64,000 bases of DNA from Isoptericola variabilis 225 (GCF_000215105.1 NC_015588.1:2542001-2606000); one strand, 5' to 3'. Counted from the stretch's first letter, positions 1 to 8,203 are shown. Notes: a model not told the origin generated them from the sequence alone. Program-made: numbers and translations.

Positions 1-1633
1 CCCGTCGTCGTCGCGCTCGACGACGTACGCGACGGACGTCGCCAAGGGCTTCCAGATCCCGGTGTTCCACGTGAACGGCGACGACCCCGAGGCGTGCGTG
101 CGCGTGGCCGAGCTCGCCTTCGCCTACCGCGAGCAGTTCGACCGCGACGTGATCATCGACATGATCTGCTACCGCCGCCGCGGCCACAACGAGGGCGACG
201 ACCCGTCGATGACGCAGCCGCTCATGTACAACCTCATCGAGGCCAAGCAGTCGGTCCGCAAGCTCTACACGAAGAACCTCGTGGCGCGCGGCGACATCAC
301 GGTCGAGGAGGCCGAGCAGGCGCTCAAGGACTACCAGGCCCAGCTCGAGCGCGTCTTCACCGAGACCAAGTCCGGCGCGTACACCGTCCCGGAGGGCACG
401 GAGGAGATCGCCGGCCTGGAGCGGCCCGAGTCGCAGCGGGCCGACGCCGGCACGATGGTCGGCTGGAAGACGGCGATCCCGCACTCGGTCCTCGAGCGCG
501 TCGGGGAGGTGCACGTCACCCCGCCCGAGGGCTTCACGGTCCACCCGAAGCTCATGCCGCTGCTCGAGAAGCGCCAGCTCATGGCCAAGGAGGGCGGCAT
601 CGACTGGGGCTTCGGCGAGCTCGTCGCGTTCGGCTCGCTCCTCATGGAGGGCACGCCCGTCCGCCTGGCCGGCCAGGACTCGCGCCGCGGCACGTTCGTC
701 CAGCGCCACGCCGTGCTCCACGACCGGAACACGGGTGCCGAGTGGACGCCGCTGCTGTACCTGTCGGGCGACCAGGCCAAGTTCTGGGTCTACGACTCGT
801 CGCTCAGCGAGTACGCGGCGCTCGGCTTCGAGTACGGCTACTCGGTCGAGCGGCCCGATGCCCTGGTGCTGTGGGAGGCGCAGTTCGGCGACTTCGTCAA
901 CGGCGCCCAGACGATCATCGACGAGTTCATCTCGTCGGCCGAGCAGAAGTGGGGCCAGTACTCGTCGGTCGTCATGCTGCTGCCGCACGGGTACGAGGGC
1001 CAGGGCCCGGACCACTCGTCCGCCCGCGTCGAGCGCTTCCTGCAGCTCGCCGCCGAGGACAACATGACCATCGCCCAGCCGTCGACGCCCGCGTCGTACT
1101 TCCACCTGCTGCGCAAGCAGGCGTACCAGCGTCCGCGCCGCCCGCTCGTCGTCTTCACGCCGAAGCAGCTGCTGCGCCTCAAGGCCGCGGCGTCGAGCGT
1201 CGAGGACTTCACGACCGGCACGTTCGAGCCGCTGCTCGGCGACCAGGGCGTGGCGGACGGCTCGATCGACCCGGCGAAGGTCGACCGCGTCCTGCTGTGC
1301 ACGGGTCGCGTGTACTACGACCTCCTGGCCGAGCGGATCAAGCGTCAGGACGACCGCATCGCCCTGGTCCGGCTCGAGCAGCTCTACCCGCTGCCCGAGC
1401 AGCAGATCCGCGACGAGCTCGCGAAGTTCCCGAACGCCGAGGTCGTGTGGGTCCAGGACGAGCCCGAGAACCAGGGCGCCTGGTGGTTCCTGCACCTCAA
1501 CCTGCCGGACGACCTCCCGCGCGTCGGCGTCGTCTCGCGGCCCGCCTCGGCGTCGACCGCCGCCGGCACCGCGAAGCGGCACAAGGAGGAGCAGGCCGTG
1601 CTCATCGAGCAGGCGTTCACCCGCAGCCGCTGA
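1..1633 (+). CDS. kgd: 2-oxoglutarate dehydrogenase E1 / multifunctional 2-oxoglutarate enzyme, C-terminal part (5' end outside window)
   Basis: The frame is open from base 2 and reads PSSSRSTTYATDVAKGF followed by FHVNGDDPEA, so the gene began before the window. About 543 residues of the E1 part are visible. They hold the end of the thiamine-diphosphate domain (RRRGHNEGDDPSMTQP) and the transketolase-like pyrimidine-binding domain (GQDSRRGTFVQRH). They end in the family's usual C-terminus rich in WVQDEPENQGAW and KEEQ. In actinobacteria Kgd (SucA fused to an E2-type domain) decarboxylates 2-oxoglutarate in the TCA cycle; only the E1 portion can be seen here. A strong terminator hairpin follows directly. 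Confidence 0.93.
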   Translation, partial: PSSSRSTTYATDVAKGFQIPVFHVNGDDPEACVRVAELAFAYREQFDRDVIIDMICYRRRGHNEGDDPSMTQPLMYNLIEAKQSVRKLYTKNLVARGDITVEEAEQALKDYQAQLERVFTETKSGAYTVPEGTEEIAGLERPESQRADAGTMVGWKTAIPHSVLERVGEVHVTPPEGFTVHPKLMPLLEKRQLMAKEGGIDWGFGELVAFGSLLMEGTPVRLAGQDSRRGTFVQRHAVLHDRNTGAEWTPLLYLSGDQAKFWVYDSSLSEYAALGFEYGYSVERPDALVLWEAQFGDFVNGAQTIIDEFISSAEQKWGQYSSVVMLLPHGYEGQGPDHSSARVERFLQLAAEDNMTIAQPSTPASYFHLLRKQAYQRPRRPLVVFTPKQLLRLKAAASSVEDFTTGTFEPLLGDQGVADGSIDPAKVDRVLLCTGRVYYDLLAERIKRQDDRIALVRLEQLYPLPEQQIRDELAKFPNAEVVWVQDEPENQGAWWFLHLNLPDDLPRVGVVSRPASASTAAGTAKRHKEEQAVLIEQAFTRSR

Positions 1634-1643
1634 CACCGGACAC

Positions 1644-1684
1644 GACGGAGCCCCGCCCGCGCACCGCGCGAGCGGGGCTCCGTC
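1644..1684 (+). terminator. Intrinsic-type terminator hairpin after kgd
   Basis: Perfect 13-bp arms (GACGGAGCCCCGC at 1644-1656 and its complement at 1672-1684) surround a 15-base loop, 10 bases after the kgd stop. There is no T-run, which is usual for actinobacterial terminators. Confidence 0.75.
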
Positions 1685-1690
1685 GTCCGC

Positions 1691-1770
1691 CGAGGTAGCG
1701 CGTCCTTGCGCGAGGTAGCGCGTTCTTTCGCGAGGTAGCGCATCCTTGCGCGAGGTAGCGCGCTACCTCG
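1691..1770. repeat. Four tandem 20-bp GAGGTAGCG repeats ending in a palindrome
   Basis: Four consecutive 20-bp units start at 1691, 1711, 1731 and 1751. Each begins CGAGGTAGCGC, followed by a variable CCTTGCG-type half. The last unit is a perfect 20-bp palindrome, CGAGGTAGCGCGCTACCTCG. The array lies between the convergent kgd and aldo/keto reductase genes. The same GAGGTAGCGC core returns at 22641-22694. Confidence 0.85.
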
Positions 1771-1787
1771 CGGGAGTCCGCGGAGGG

Positions 1788-2780
1788 TCACCAGCGGTCG
1801 TGGACGTGCTCCTTGATCGTGCCCTCGTAGATCTCGCGCACGCCGGACGTGAACAGCGGGCCGAGGACGCGCGCGGAGCCGGCGGCGGCGTTGAGCCGTG
1901 CCTGCTCGGGGGTGCGGGCGCCGGGGATGACCGTCGAGACGCCGGGCTGCTGCCACACCCACGCGATCGCGGCCTGCGCGGGCGTGAGCTCGGGCAGCGT
2001 CGTCCGCACGAGCTCGGTGAACTCCGCGGCCGCCTCGACGCCGACCTCGAACGGCACGCCGGAGAACGTCTCGCCGACGTCGAACGACTCGCCGTTGCGG
2101 TTGTAGTTCCGGTGGTCCGTCTCGGGGAACGTCGTGTCCTTCGTGTACCGCCCGGACAGCAGGCCGGAGGCGAGCGGGACGCGCGCGATGATCCCGACGC
2201 CGGCGTCGGACGCCGCGGGGAGCACCTTCTCGAGCGGCTTGAGCCGGAAGGCGTTGAGGATGATCTGCACGGTCGCGAGGCCGGGCCGCGAGATCGCGGC
2301 GAGCGCCTCGTCGACCGTCTCGACGCTCACGCCGTACGCGGCCGTCACGCCGTCGGCCACGAGGGTGTCGAGCGCGTCGAACACCTCGTCCTGCGAGTAG
2401 ACGGCGGTGGGCGGGCAGTGGAGCTGCACGAGGTCGAGCCGGTCCACGCCGAGGTTGCGGCGCGACCGGTCGGTCCACTCGCGGAAGTTCTCGAGAACGT
2501 AGTTCTCGGGCACCTGGTCGACGCGGCGGCCCATCTTCGTGGCGACGGTGATGCCGGCGTCGGCGTGGTCGGCGAGGAAGGCACCGATCAGCTGCTCGCT
2601 GCGGCCGTCACCGTAGACGTCCGCCGTGTCGAAGAACGTGACGCCGGCCTCGAGCGACGCCTCCAGGACGGCACGCGCGTCGGCGTCGCTCACCTCGCCC
2701 CAGTCGGCCCCGAGCTGCCAGGTTCCCAGGCCGACGACCGACACCATCCGGCCGGTCCGGCCGAGCACCCGTTGTTCCAT
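1788..2780 (-). CDS. Aldo/keto reductase
   Basis: A 330-residue (beta/alpha)8 NADPH-dependent reductase that would act on an unidentified carbonyl compound. The AKR tetrad is visible: Asp and Tyr in FFDTADVYGDGRSE, Lys in VATKMGRR and His in LVQLHCPP. Near the C-terminus STVIPGARTPEQ is the usual cofactor-phosphate segment. The ATG at 2780 is preceded by GGAGGAACG, a good ribosome site. It is divergent from the aldose epimerase gene and convergent with kgd. The substrate cannot be read from the sequence. Confidence 0.9.
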   Translation of the reverse strand: MEQRVLGRTGRMVSVVGLGTWQLGADWGEVSDADARAVLEASLEAGVTFFDTADVYGDGRSEQLIGAFLADHADAGITVATKMGRRVDQVPENYVLENFREWTDRSRRNLGVDRLDLVQLHCPPTAVYSQDEVFDALDTLVADGVTAAYGVSVETVDEALAAISRPGLATVQIILNAFRLKPLEKVLPAASDAGVGIIARVPLASGLLSGRYTKDTTFPETDHRNYNRNGESFDVGETFSGVPFEVGVEAAAEFTELVRTTLPELTPAQAAIAWVWQQPGVSTVIPGARTPEQARLNAAAGSARVLGPLFTSGVREIYEGTIKEHVHDRW

Positions 2781-2846
2781 CGTTCCTCCAGTCCAGGGGG
2801 TCAACCCTCCTACGCTACGTCGAGCGCACGACTTCGGCTCTCCGAC

Positions 2847-2852
2847 TACGGT
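2847..2852 (+). promoter_or_regulatory. -10 element of a leaderless promoter for the aldose epimerase
   Basis: TACGGT lies exactly six bases before the GTG at 2859, with no Shine-Dalgarno. This matches the TAnnnT-N5-7-RTG arrangement seen repeatedly in the window. Confidence 0.55.
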
Positions 2853-2858
2853 GTGAGC

Positions 2859-3779
2859 GTGAACACCTCCCAGACGATCCCCGCGCCGTCGGGGGTCCAG
2901 CACCGCATCTCCTCGGGCGACCAGCGCGCCACGATCACCGAGGTCGGCGCCATGATCCGCGAGTACACCGTCGGCGGCCGCGAGGTCCTCGTCCCCTTCG
3001 CCGAGGACGAGCACGCGCCCGTGTACAACGGCGCCGTCCTCGTGCCCTGGCCGAACCGCCTGCGCGACGGCGTGTACACCGTCGACGGCGAGGAGCAGCA
3101 GCTGGCGATCTCCGAGCCGTCGCGCGGCACGGCCCTGCACGGCCTGGCCTGCTGGCAGCGGTGGACCGCGGTCGAGACGGCCGACGACGCGGTCACGCTC
3201 GAGCTCGCGCTGCCGGCGCAGAAGGGATGGCCCTTCCAGGTCGTCACGCGCGCGACGTACGCGCTCGGCCCCGACGGCCTGACGATCACGGTCCGCACGC
3301 GCAACGTCGGCGCGGGCACCGCGCCGTACGGCGTCGGCTTCCACCCGTGGCTGTCCACGGGCGGCGCCGACCTCGACGAGTGCACGGTGCGGGTCGACGC
3401 CGCCACGCACGTCACGGTCGACGACCGGCTGCTGCCGACGGGCACCGAACCGGTCCAGGGCGACTACGACCTGCGCGAGACGCGTCCGCTGCGCGGCCTC
3501 GACCTCGACGACGCCTGGACCGACCCGGTCCGCGACGCCGACGGCCGGGCGTGGATCCGTCTCGGGTGCCCCGACGGCCGCACGCCCGCGGTGTGGATGG
3601 ACGAGTCGATGGACTGCTTCCAGGTCTGCACGGCCGACCACATCGCGCAGCACGAGCGCATGGGTCTCGCGGCGGAGCCGATGAGCTGCTACGCGGACGC
3701 GTTCAACTCGGGCGACCGCCTCGTGCGCCTGGCCGCCGGCGACGAGCACGAGGTCCGCTGGGGCATCACCCTCCTCTGA
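2859..3779 (+). CDS. Aldose 1-epimerase family protein
   Basis: A 306-residue galactose-mutarotase-fold enzyme that would interconvert alpha and beta anomers of hexoses. Family signatures are the substrate-binding His in TALHGLACWQRW, the GFHPWL motif and the late acidic segment AAEPMSCYADAFNSG, which carries the catalytic-type Glu. There is no signal peptide, so it is cytoplasmic. The GTG at 2859 was chosen because TACGGT sits six bases upstream (leaderless); GTG at 2853 is also in frame. Sugar specificity is not visible. Confidence 0.88.
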   Translation: MNTSQTIPAPSGVQHRISSGDQRATITEVGAMIREYTVGGREVLVPFAEDEHAPVYNGAVLVPWPNRLRDGVYTVDGEEQQLAISEPSRGTALHGLACWQRWTAVETADDAVTLELALPAQKGWPFQVVTRATYALGPDGLTITVRTRNVGAGTAPYGVGFHPWLSTGGADLDECTVRVDAATHVTVDDRLLPTGTEPVQGDYDLRETRPLRGLDLDDAWTDPVRDADGRAWIRLGCPDGRTPAVWMDESMDCFQVCTADHIAQHERMGLAAEPMSCYADAFNSGDRLVRLAAGDEHEVRWGITLL

Positions 3780-3937
3780 GCCCTGCTCCGACGGGTCGAC
3801 GGGCCCGGCTCGCGGTATGTTCCGGGCTGGGCCCGATCGCCCGCGCGGCCGAGGACCACGGCGTGGGATCCGGTCGGCGACGGCCGCCGTGTCCGACAAT
3901 GGCGGCGCAAGTTCGAGCAAGGGGCGGTGAGAGGTCC

Positions 3938-4540
3938 GTGGCAGGACGCGAGGTGCGCATCTGCGTCGTCGGCGACGAGCTCAGCGTGGGCGTCGGTGAC
4001 GCCCGTGCGCTCGGCTGGACCGGCCGGGTCATGGCCCGCACGCGGTTCGACCGCCCGGCGATGACGTTCACGCTCGCGGTGCCCGGGGAGACGACGTCGG
4101 CCCTCGGCGCGCGCTGGCAGGCCGAGACGGAGTCGCGGTTCGGCCCCGAGCAGGACTGCGAGAACCGGCTCGTCGTGGCGCTCGGGCGGCACGACGTCGA
4201 CTCCGGTCTCTCGGTCGCGCGCTCGCGCCTCAACCTCGCCAACATCCTCGACGTGGCGGACTCGAGCCGGATCCCGGCGTTCGTCGTCGGTCCCCCGCCG
4301 GGTCGCCCCGAGGACGGCGAGCGCATCGCGGAGCTGTCGGCGGCGTTCGCCGACGTCGCGAGCCGGCGCCGCGTGCCCTACGTCGACACGTACACGCCGC
4401 TCGCCCAGCACGAGCAGTGGCTCGCCGACCTCGCGACCAACGGCAGCACCTACCCCGGGCAGGCGGGCTACGGCCTCATGGCGTGGCTCGTGCTGCACAC
4501 CGGCTGGCACTCCTGGCTCGGCCTGCCGTCCGACGAGTAG
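3938..4540 (+). CDS. SGNH/GDSL-fold protein lacking the catalytic residues (probable pseudoenzyme)
   Basis: A 200-residue protein with the layout of actinobacterial GDSL hydrolases: a block I strand VRICVVGDELSVGVGD, then RALGWTGRV, a block III strand and a C-terminal PGQAGYGLMAW helix. The nucleophile position in GDS(L) is Glu (GDEL). The block III GxND Asn is His (GRHD). The C-terminal DxxHP has Tyr in place of His (STYP). Hydrolase activity is therefore unlikely and a binding role is possible. The GTG at 3938 follows GGGGCGGTGAGAGG; the ATG at 3899 is in frame but less well supported. Confidence 0.72.
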   Translation: MAGREVRICVVGDELSVGVGDARALGWTGRVMARTRFDRPAMTFTLAVPGETTSALGARWQAETESRFGPEQDCENRLVVALGRHDVDSGLSVARSRLNLANILDVADSSRIPAFVVGPPPGRPEDGERIAELSAAFADVASRRRVPYVDTYTPLAQHEQWLADLATNGSTYPGQAGYGLMAWLVLHTGWHSWLGLPSDE

Positions 4541-4547
4541 CGCGCGC

Positions 4548-5061
4548 TCAGAGCCCCGCGCGTCGGGCCAGGCCGCGCAGGTAGGCGGCCTGGCCGACGT
4601 GCTGCAGGTCGTCGGCGAGCACGCTCACGAGGCGCACGCCGAGCGTCACGGGCGGGTCCCACGACGTGTCGACGACCCGGTCGAGGTCCTCGGGCACGAG
4701 CCCCTCGAGGAAGCGCAGCGTCGCCGCGTGCGTGTCCTCGTGGTACCCCCCGGAGCAGGTCGGCCTCGACGCGGACCGCCGCGACCTCCTCGGCGGACTG
4801 CCCGTACCCGGTGGCGCGGACCCCGAACGGCAGTGCGAACCGCTCGACCCAGCCGCGCGACGTCCAGACCTGCTCCGTCCCCGCGACGTCGGAGACGTGG
4901 TCGTCCTGGACGCGCGTGAGGTGCCACACGAGCCAGGCGACCGTGTTGGCCGCCGGGTCGGGGCGGTAGGACAGCAGCTCGGACGAGGCGTCGTCGAGGA
5001 CGGCGGCGACCTCCTCGGCGATCCGGCCGTAGGCGTCGGTGAGCAGCTCGGCGACGTGCAC
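4548..5061 (-). pseudogene. DinB-family protein, frameshifted in a C6 tract
   Basis: The N-terminal part starts at GTG 5061 behind GGAGG and reads VHVAELLTDAYGRIAEEV, then WLVWHLTRVQDDH, typical of the DinB/mycothiol-dependent maleylpyruvate isomerase-like four-helix fold. After EADLL the frame is lost. The remainder, GGYHEDTHAATLRFL through DDLQHVGQAAYLRGL, lies in another frame and ends at 4548. Removing one base from the run of six C at 4746-4751 restores a continuous protein of about 170 residues. The total length is 3n+1, as expected for one extra base. It is either a true frameshift or a homopolymer sequencing error. Confidence 0.72.
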
Positions 5062-5108
5062 GCGTCCTCCAGGGTCGGGCGTCGGGCGGCGGGAGCCGGA
5101 CGGGGCCG

Positions 5109-5912
5109 TCAGCCGCGGCTGACGGACACGGTGCCGGTCGTGACGGCGGCCGACACGTACGCGGGCGCGCGGCCCTCGACGGGCGCGTCGGCGTGGTCGA
5201 CGGCGAGCGTGCGGCCCTGGCTCGGCAGCGCGGCGCCGTCGAGGATCGCCTGGCCGGAGACGCCGCGCACGCGCAGGTTGACCGGGGTGCCGACGTCGAG
5301 CCGCACCTGGGCGGGGCCGGACACGCTCTTGAGGTCGACGAGGGGCACGCTCCCCCGCGCCGTGATCGCGACCGGCCCCGAGACGGTCGACACCGTGACG
5401 CGCCCGAGCGTGCCCTCGACGGCGAGCGAGCCCGAGACGATCGAGACGGACACGTCGCCCACGTGGCCGGTCGCGGCGACGTCGCCCGAGATGGTGCGCA
5501 GCGACAGCGCGCCGGAGGTGCCCGAGGTGCGGATCGCACCGGTGACGGTCTTGACCCGGGCGCCCTCGGCGCCGGTGACGTCCGCGACGGCGCCGACCGT
5601 GCCGACGTCGAGCCGAACGGACGGCGGCGCGACGACGCGCACGACGGCGCGCTCCGCGTCCTGGCTGCCGCCGCGCAGCCGGTCGACCCACCCCTGGATC
5701 CGGACCCCGTCGTAGCCGACCCGCAGGACGCCGCCCTCGCGCACCAACTGGAGCGGGCGCGAGCCGACCTCGACGACCTCGACGCGGACGCCGCTCGCGG
5801 CGTCGTCGGTCACCGTCTCGGCGCGGCCCTCGACGAGGCGGAGGCGAACCTCCGTGACCCCGGCGACGTCGATCTTCTGCGGGGCGGCGACCACCCAGGA
5901 CTCGGTGCTCAT
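5109..5912 (-). CDS. DUF4097 family beta-strand repeat protein
   Basis: 267 residues. From about residue 90 onward it is a run of short beta-solenoid rungs of the type VSVSIVSGSLAVEGTLG and VTVSTVSGPVAI, the hallmark of DUF4097/adhesin-like repeats. There is no signal peptide or membrane segment, so it appears cytosolic. The ATG at 5912 has GAGGAGCACGG upstream. It is divergent from the bL37 gene and 47 bases from the DinB start. Its function is unknown. Confidence 0.85.
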   Translation of the reverse strand: MSTESWVVAAPQKIDVAGVTEVRLRLVEGRAETVTDDAASGVRVEVVEVGSRPLQLVREGGVLRVGYDGVRIQGWVDRLRGGSQDAERAVVRVVAPPSVRLDVGTVGAVADVTGAEGARVKTVTGAIRTSGTSGALSLRTISGDVAATGHVGDVSVSIVSGSLAVEGTLGRVTVSTVSGPVAITARGSVPLVDLKSVSGPAQVRLDVGTPVNLRVRGVSGQAILDGAALPSQGRTLAVDHADAPVEGRAPAYVSAAVTTGTVSVSRG

Positions 5913-6020
5913 CCGTGCTCCTCACGTTCACGTCTCGTCCGGGCCGGCCGATTCCGGACCAGGCCCGCTGGTGTGGGACCATGTGTCGACCCCTCGTCCA
6001 CTCTTCGTGAGGAGACAACC

Positions 6021-6095
6021 ATGAGCAAGCGCGGCAACAAGCGCCGTGCCCGCAAGGGCAAGGCCGCGAACCACGGCAAGCGTCCGAACGCCTGA
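6021..6095 (+). CDS. Large-subunit ribosomal protein bL37 (24 residues)
   Basis: A 24-codon gene encoding a very basic peptide that starts MSKRGNKRRARKGKA and ends ANHGKRPNA. That ending is characteristic of bL37, the actinobacteria-specific small protein found in the mycobacterial 50S subunit. The ATG follows GAGGAGACAACC, a strong ribosome site. A terminator hairpin comes 17 bases after the stop. It is convergent with rsrA. It is easily missed because of its length. Confidence 0.8.
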   Translation: MSKRGNKRRARKGKAANHGKRPNA

Positions 6096-6111
6096 CGACG
6101 CCGAGAACACC

Positions 6112-6144
6112 AAGGGCCGGACCCCGTACAGGGGTCCGGCCCTT
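6112..6144. terminator. Bidirectional terminator between bL37 and rsrA
   Basis: Perfect 14-bp arms (AAGGGCCGGACCCC and its complement) flank a five-base loop. The left end starts with A's and the right end finishes in TT. It lies between convergent genes and can serve both strands. Confidence 0.8.
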
Positions 6145-6150
6145 CGTGCG

Positions 6151-6459
6151 TCAGACGCCGTTCGCGGCGATGACGGTGAGCTGCTCGTGGATGCGCAGCC
6201 GCAGCGCCGCCGGCGCGCGCTCCGCGCAGGAACGCTTGACGAGCTGCTTGACGAGCTCCTCGACGCTCAGCTCCGCCAGGCACGGCGAGCAGTGGGCGAC
6301 GTGGGCGCGCATGCGCTGCTCGTCCTCGGGCGTCATCTCCGAGTCGAGGTACTCGTAGAGGTGGGACAGGGCGTGTTCGCACTCGGACTCGCCCTGCGTG
6401 TCGTGGGGGATGGGCGTGATCACGGACGCCTCCGACTCGTTCCCGAGGCTGTCGGTCAT
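6151..6459 (-). CDS. rsrA: Zinc-associated anti-sigma factor (RsrA/RshA type)
   Basis: 102 residues. The central segment HVAHCSPC is the HxxxCxxC zinc-binding motif of the ZAS anti-sigma family, and an upstream Cys-Glu-His (ECEHAL) completes the ligand set. In this family reduced RsrA binds and silences its sigma factor, and disulfide formation with zinc loss releases it. Its ATG overlaps the stop of the sigma gene (ATGA at 6456-6459), so the two are translationally coupled and co-expressed. A shared terminator follows. Confidence 0.9.
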   Translation of the reverse strand: MTDSLGNESEASVITPIPHDTQGESECEHALSHLYEYLDSEMTPEDEQRMRAHVAHCSPCLAELSVEELVKQLVKRSCAERAPAALRLRIHEQLTVIAANGV

Positions 6460-7139
6460 GACGTGGTCCCTCCGCGCGTCGCCACCAGTCCCCGCTGCTC
6501 GGCGTAGTCCGCGAGCAGCTCGCGCAGCTGCCGGCGCCCGCGGTGCAGCCGGGACATCACCGTCCCGATCGGCGTTCCCATGATCTCCGCGATCTCCTTG
6601 TAAGGGAAGCCCTCGACGTCCGCGTAGTACACGACCATGCGCCGGTCCTCGGGCAGCTCCGCGAGCGCCCGCTTGACGTCGGAGTCCGGCAGCCGGTCGA
6701 GCGCCTCGGCCTCGGCGGAGCGCAGGCCCTGCGAGGTGTGCGACGCGGCGCGGGCGATCTGCCAGTCCTCGACCTCCTCGGTCTGGGACTGCTGCGGCTC
6801 CCGCTGCTTCTTCCGGTAGCTGTTGATGAACGTGTTGGTCAGGATGCGGTACAGCCAGGCCTTGAGGTTGGTGCCCGGCCGGTACTGGTGGAAGGCCGCG
6901 AACGCCTTGGTGAACGTCTCCTGGACCAGGTCCTCGGCGTCGGCGGGGTTGCGCGTCATGCGCAGCGCGGCCGAGTAGAGCTGGTCGAGGTACTGCAGGG
7001 CGTCCGCCTCGAAGCGGGCGGCGCGGGCCGCCGGGTCCTCCCCGTCGGGGGCCCGGTCGGTGTCCTCGCCGACCTCGTCGACGGGCGTCGGCTCGTCGCC
7101 GGCCTCGTCCGCGGGTTCGGGCGACATGTTCTGGCTCAT
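6456..7139 (-). CDS. sigR: RNA polymerase sigma factor, ECF subfamily (SigR/SigH, thiol-oxidative stress)
   Basis: 227 residues. An acidic N-terminal stretch of about 40 residues precedes region 2 ([19 protein letters not shown] with the -10 recognition helix [20 protein letters not shown]). Region 4 reads [20 protein letters not shown] followed by [15 protein letters not shown]. Partnership with the ZAS anti-sigma factor downstream identifies it as the SigR/SigH type, controlling thioredoxin and mycothiol functions. The ATG at 7139 has no ribosome site, and TAGGCT lies eight bases upstream, so the message may be leaderless. I did not find a convincing GGAAT/GTT autoregulatory promoter. Confidence 0.92.
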   Translation of the reverse strand: MSQNMSPEPADEAGDEPTPVDEVGEDTDRAPDGEDPAARAARFEADALQYLDQLYSAALRMTRNPADAEDLVQETFTKAFAAFHQYRPGTNLKAWLYRILTNTFINSYRKKQREPQQSQTEEVEDWQIARAASHTSQGLRSAEAEALDRLPDSDVKRALAELPEDRRMVVYYADVEGFPYKEIAEIMGTPIGTVMSRLHRGRRQLRELLADYAEQRGLVATRGGTTS

Positions 7140-7147
7140 CGCTGTCG

Positions 7148-7153
7148 AGCCTA
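7148..7153 (-). promoter_or_regulatory. Candidate -10 element for sigR
   Basis: TAGGCT on the minus strand lies eight bases before the sigR ATG. It resembles a housekeeping -10 element. Confidence 0.4.
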
Positions 7154-7317
7154 GCCCTGCGGCCCACCCCTCGTGCGCCGAACGGCCGGCCGTGGACAGG
7201 CCGAGGTCGTCGGGGACGGCGAACAGCCGCACGGCGGGTGCGGGCGTCGCGGGTCGGTCGAGGCAGGCTTCCACGTCTGGGTGCAACCGGTGCGGCGCCT
7301 GCGACATTCCCTCGGCG

Positions 7318-7521
7318 TCAGGACGCCATCTCGTCGCGGCACGCGAACCGACGACGGTAGGCGACGGGGCTGGTCCCGAGCGTGCGCGCGAAGTGGTGCC
7401 GCAGCACCGCGGCGGCGCCGAACCCGACGAGCCGGGCGATCTCCTCGACCGACGCGTCGGTCGACTCGAGCAGCTCCTGGGCCCGGGCGACGCCGCCGGG
7501 ACCGTGCTCCTCCCCCTCCAT
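7318..7521 (-). pseudogene. AraC/GlxA-type regulator reduced to its C-terminal DNA-binding helices
   Basis: A 67-codon frame. After ten unmatched residues ([10 protein letters not shown]) it reads [20 protein letters not shown] and then [20 protein letters not shown]. This is the second HTH of AraC/GlxA regulators, which are normally about 320 residues. The amidotransferase-like N-terminal domain and first HTH are missing. The start is nevertheless preceded at the canonical six bases by TACGGT, so promoter and start remain while the middle of the gene is gone. Either it is an internal-deletion remnant or a new mini-regulator. Confidence 0.65.
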
Positions 7522-7527
7522 GCGCAC

Positions 7528-7533
7528 ACCGTA
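7528..7533 (-). promoter_or_regulatory. -10 element upstream of the AraC-type fragment
   Basis: TACGGT on the minus strand, six bases before the ATG at 7521, in the same arrangement as the aldose epimerase promoter. Confidence 0.5.
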
Positions 7534-7579
7534 GGGCGCTCGAGGAGCGAGCCGCGCGGCGGTCTGCCAAGGTGGGCAC

Positions 7580-8203
7580 ATGCTGCTCCGTCGTCTCGCC
7601 AGGCCCCTGCTGGCCTCCTCGTTCGTGTACGACGGCGTGCAGGCCGCGAAGAACCCGGCCGAGCACGCAGCCGCCGCGCGCGAGGGTGCCGCCCTCGTCA
7701 CCGAGCGCCTCGGCACGTCGCCGCTCACCGAGTCGCAGGTCATGACCCTCGTGCGCGCGCACGGGGTCGCGACCGTCCTCTGCGGGATCGCGCTCGCGGT
7801 GGGCAAGGCGCCGCGCACCGCGGCGCTCGCGCTCGCGGCTCTCACCGTGCCGCTCGCCGTCGTCAACCAGCCGTTCACCGCCAAGGGCGCCGAGCGCGAG
7901 GCAAGGACGGCCAAGTTCGTCAAGAACCTCGGCATGCTCGGCGCGACCGTCATCGCGGGCGTCGACCTCGAGGGCCGTCCCGGGCTGTCCTACCGCGTGA
8001 GCCACGCGAGCGCGGCCGCGGCCCGCTCGGCGCAGCTCTCCGCGCGGTCGGCCCAGCGATCGGTCCACGACGTGTCGCACCGCGCGAGCCACACGGTCTC
8101 CGCCGCCGCCCGCAAGGCCGAGAAGGCCGCCCAGCGCGCGGCGAAGCAGGGCCGCCGGGCCGCGAAGGAGAGCCGCCGGGCTCTCGCCGGCGTCGGCCGC
8201 TGA
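7580..8203 (+). CDS. DoxX-family membrane protein
   Basis: 207 residues. The N-terminus [19 protein letters not shown] and two later hydrophobic segments ([28 protein letters not shown]) follow the DoxX pattern. The last 60 residues form a long Ala/Arg/Lys/Ser-rich amphipathic tail ([21 protein letters not shown]) predicted to be cytoplasmic. The ATG at 7580 has no clear Shine-Dalgarno; CAAGGT six bases upstream may be a leaderless -10. DoxX proteins have been tied to redox-linked membrane complexes; no specific role can be assigned here. Confidence 0.8.
   Translation: MLLRRLARPLLASSFVYDGVQAAKNPAEHAAAAREGAALVTERLGTSPLTESQVMTLVRAHGVATVLCGIALAVGKAPRTAALALAALTVPLAVVNQPFTAKGAEREARTAKFVKNLGMLGATVIAGVDLEGRPGLSYRVSHASAAAARSAQLSARSAQRSVHDVSHRASHTVSAAARKAEKAAQRAAKQGRRAAKESRRALAGVGR

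Noticed and set aside
5913..6020. SigR-type GGAAT/GTT promoter between DUF4097 and bL37
   Set aside because: A GGAAT occurs on the minus strand, but no GTT lies at the required spacing.
7140..7311. Upstream in-frame extension of sigR by about 60 residues
   Set aside because: The extension is not sigma-like. A -10 element sits inside it just before the ATG at 7139, and the family starts near MSQNMSPEP.
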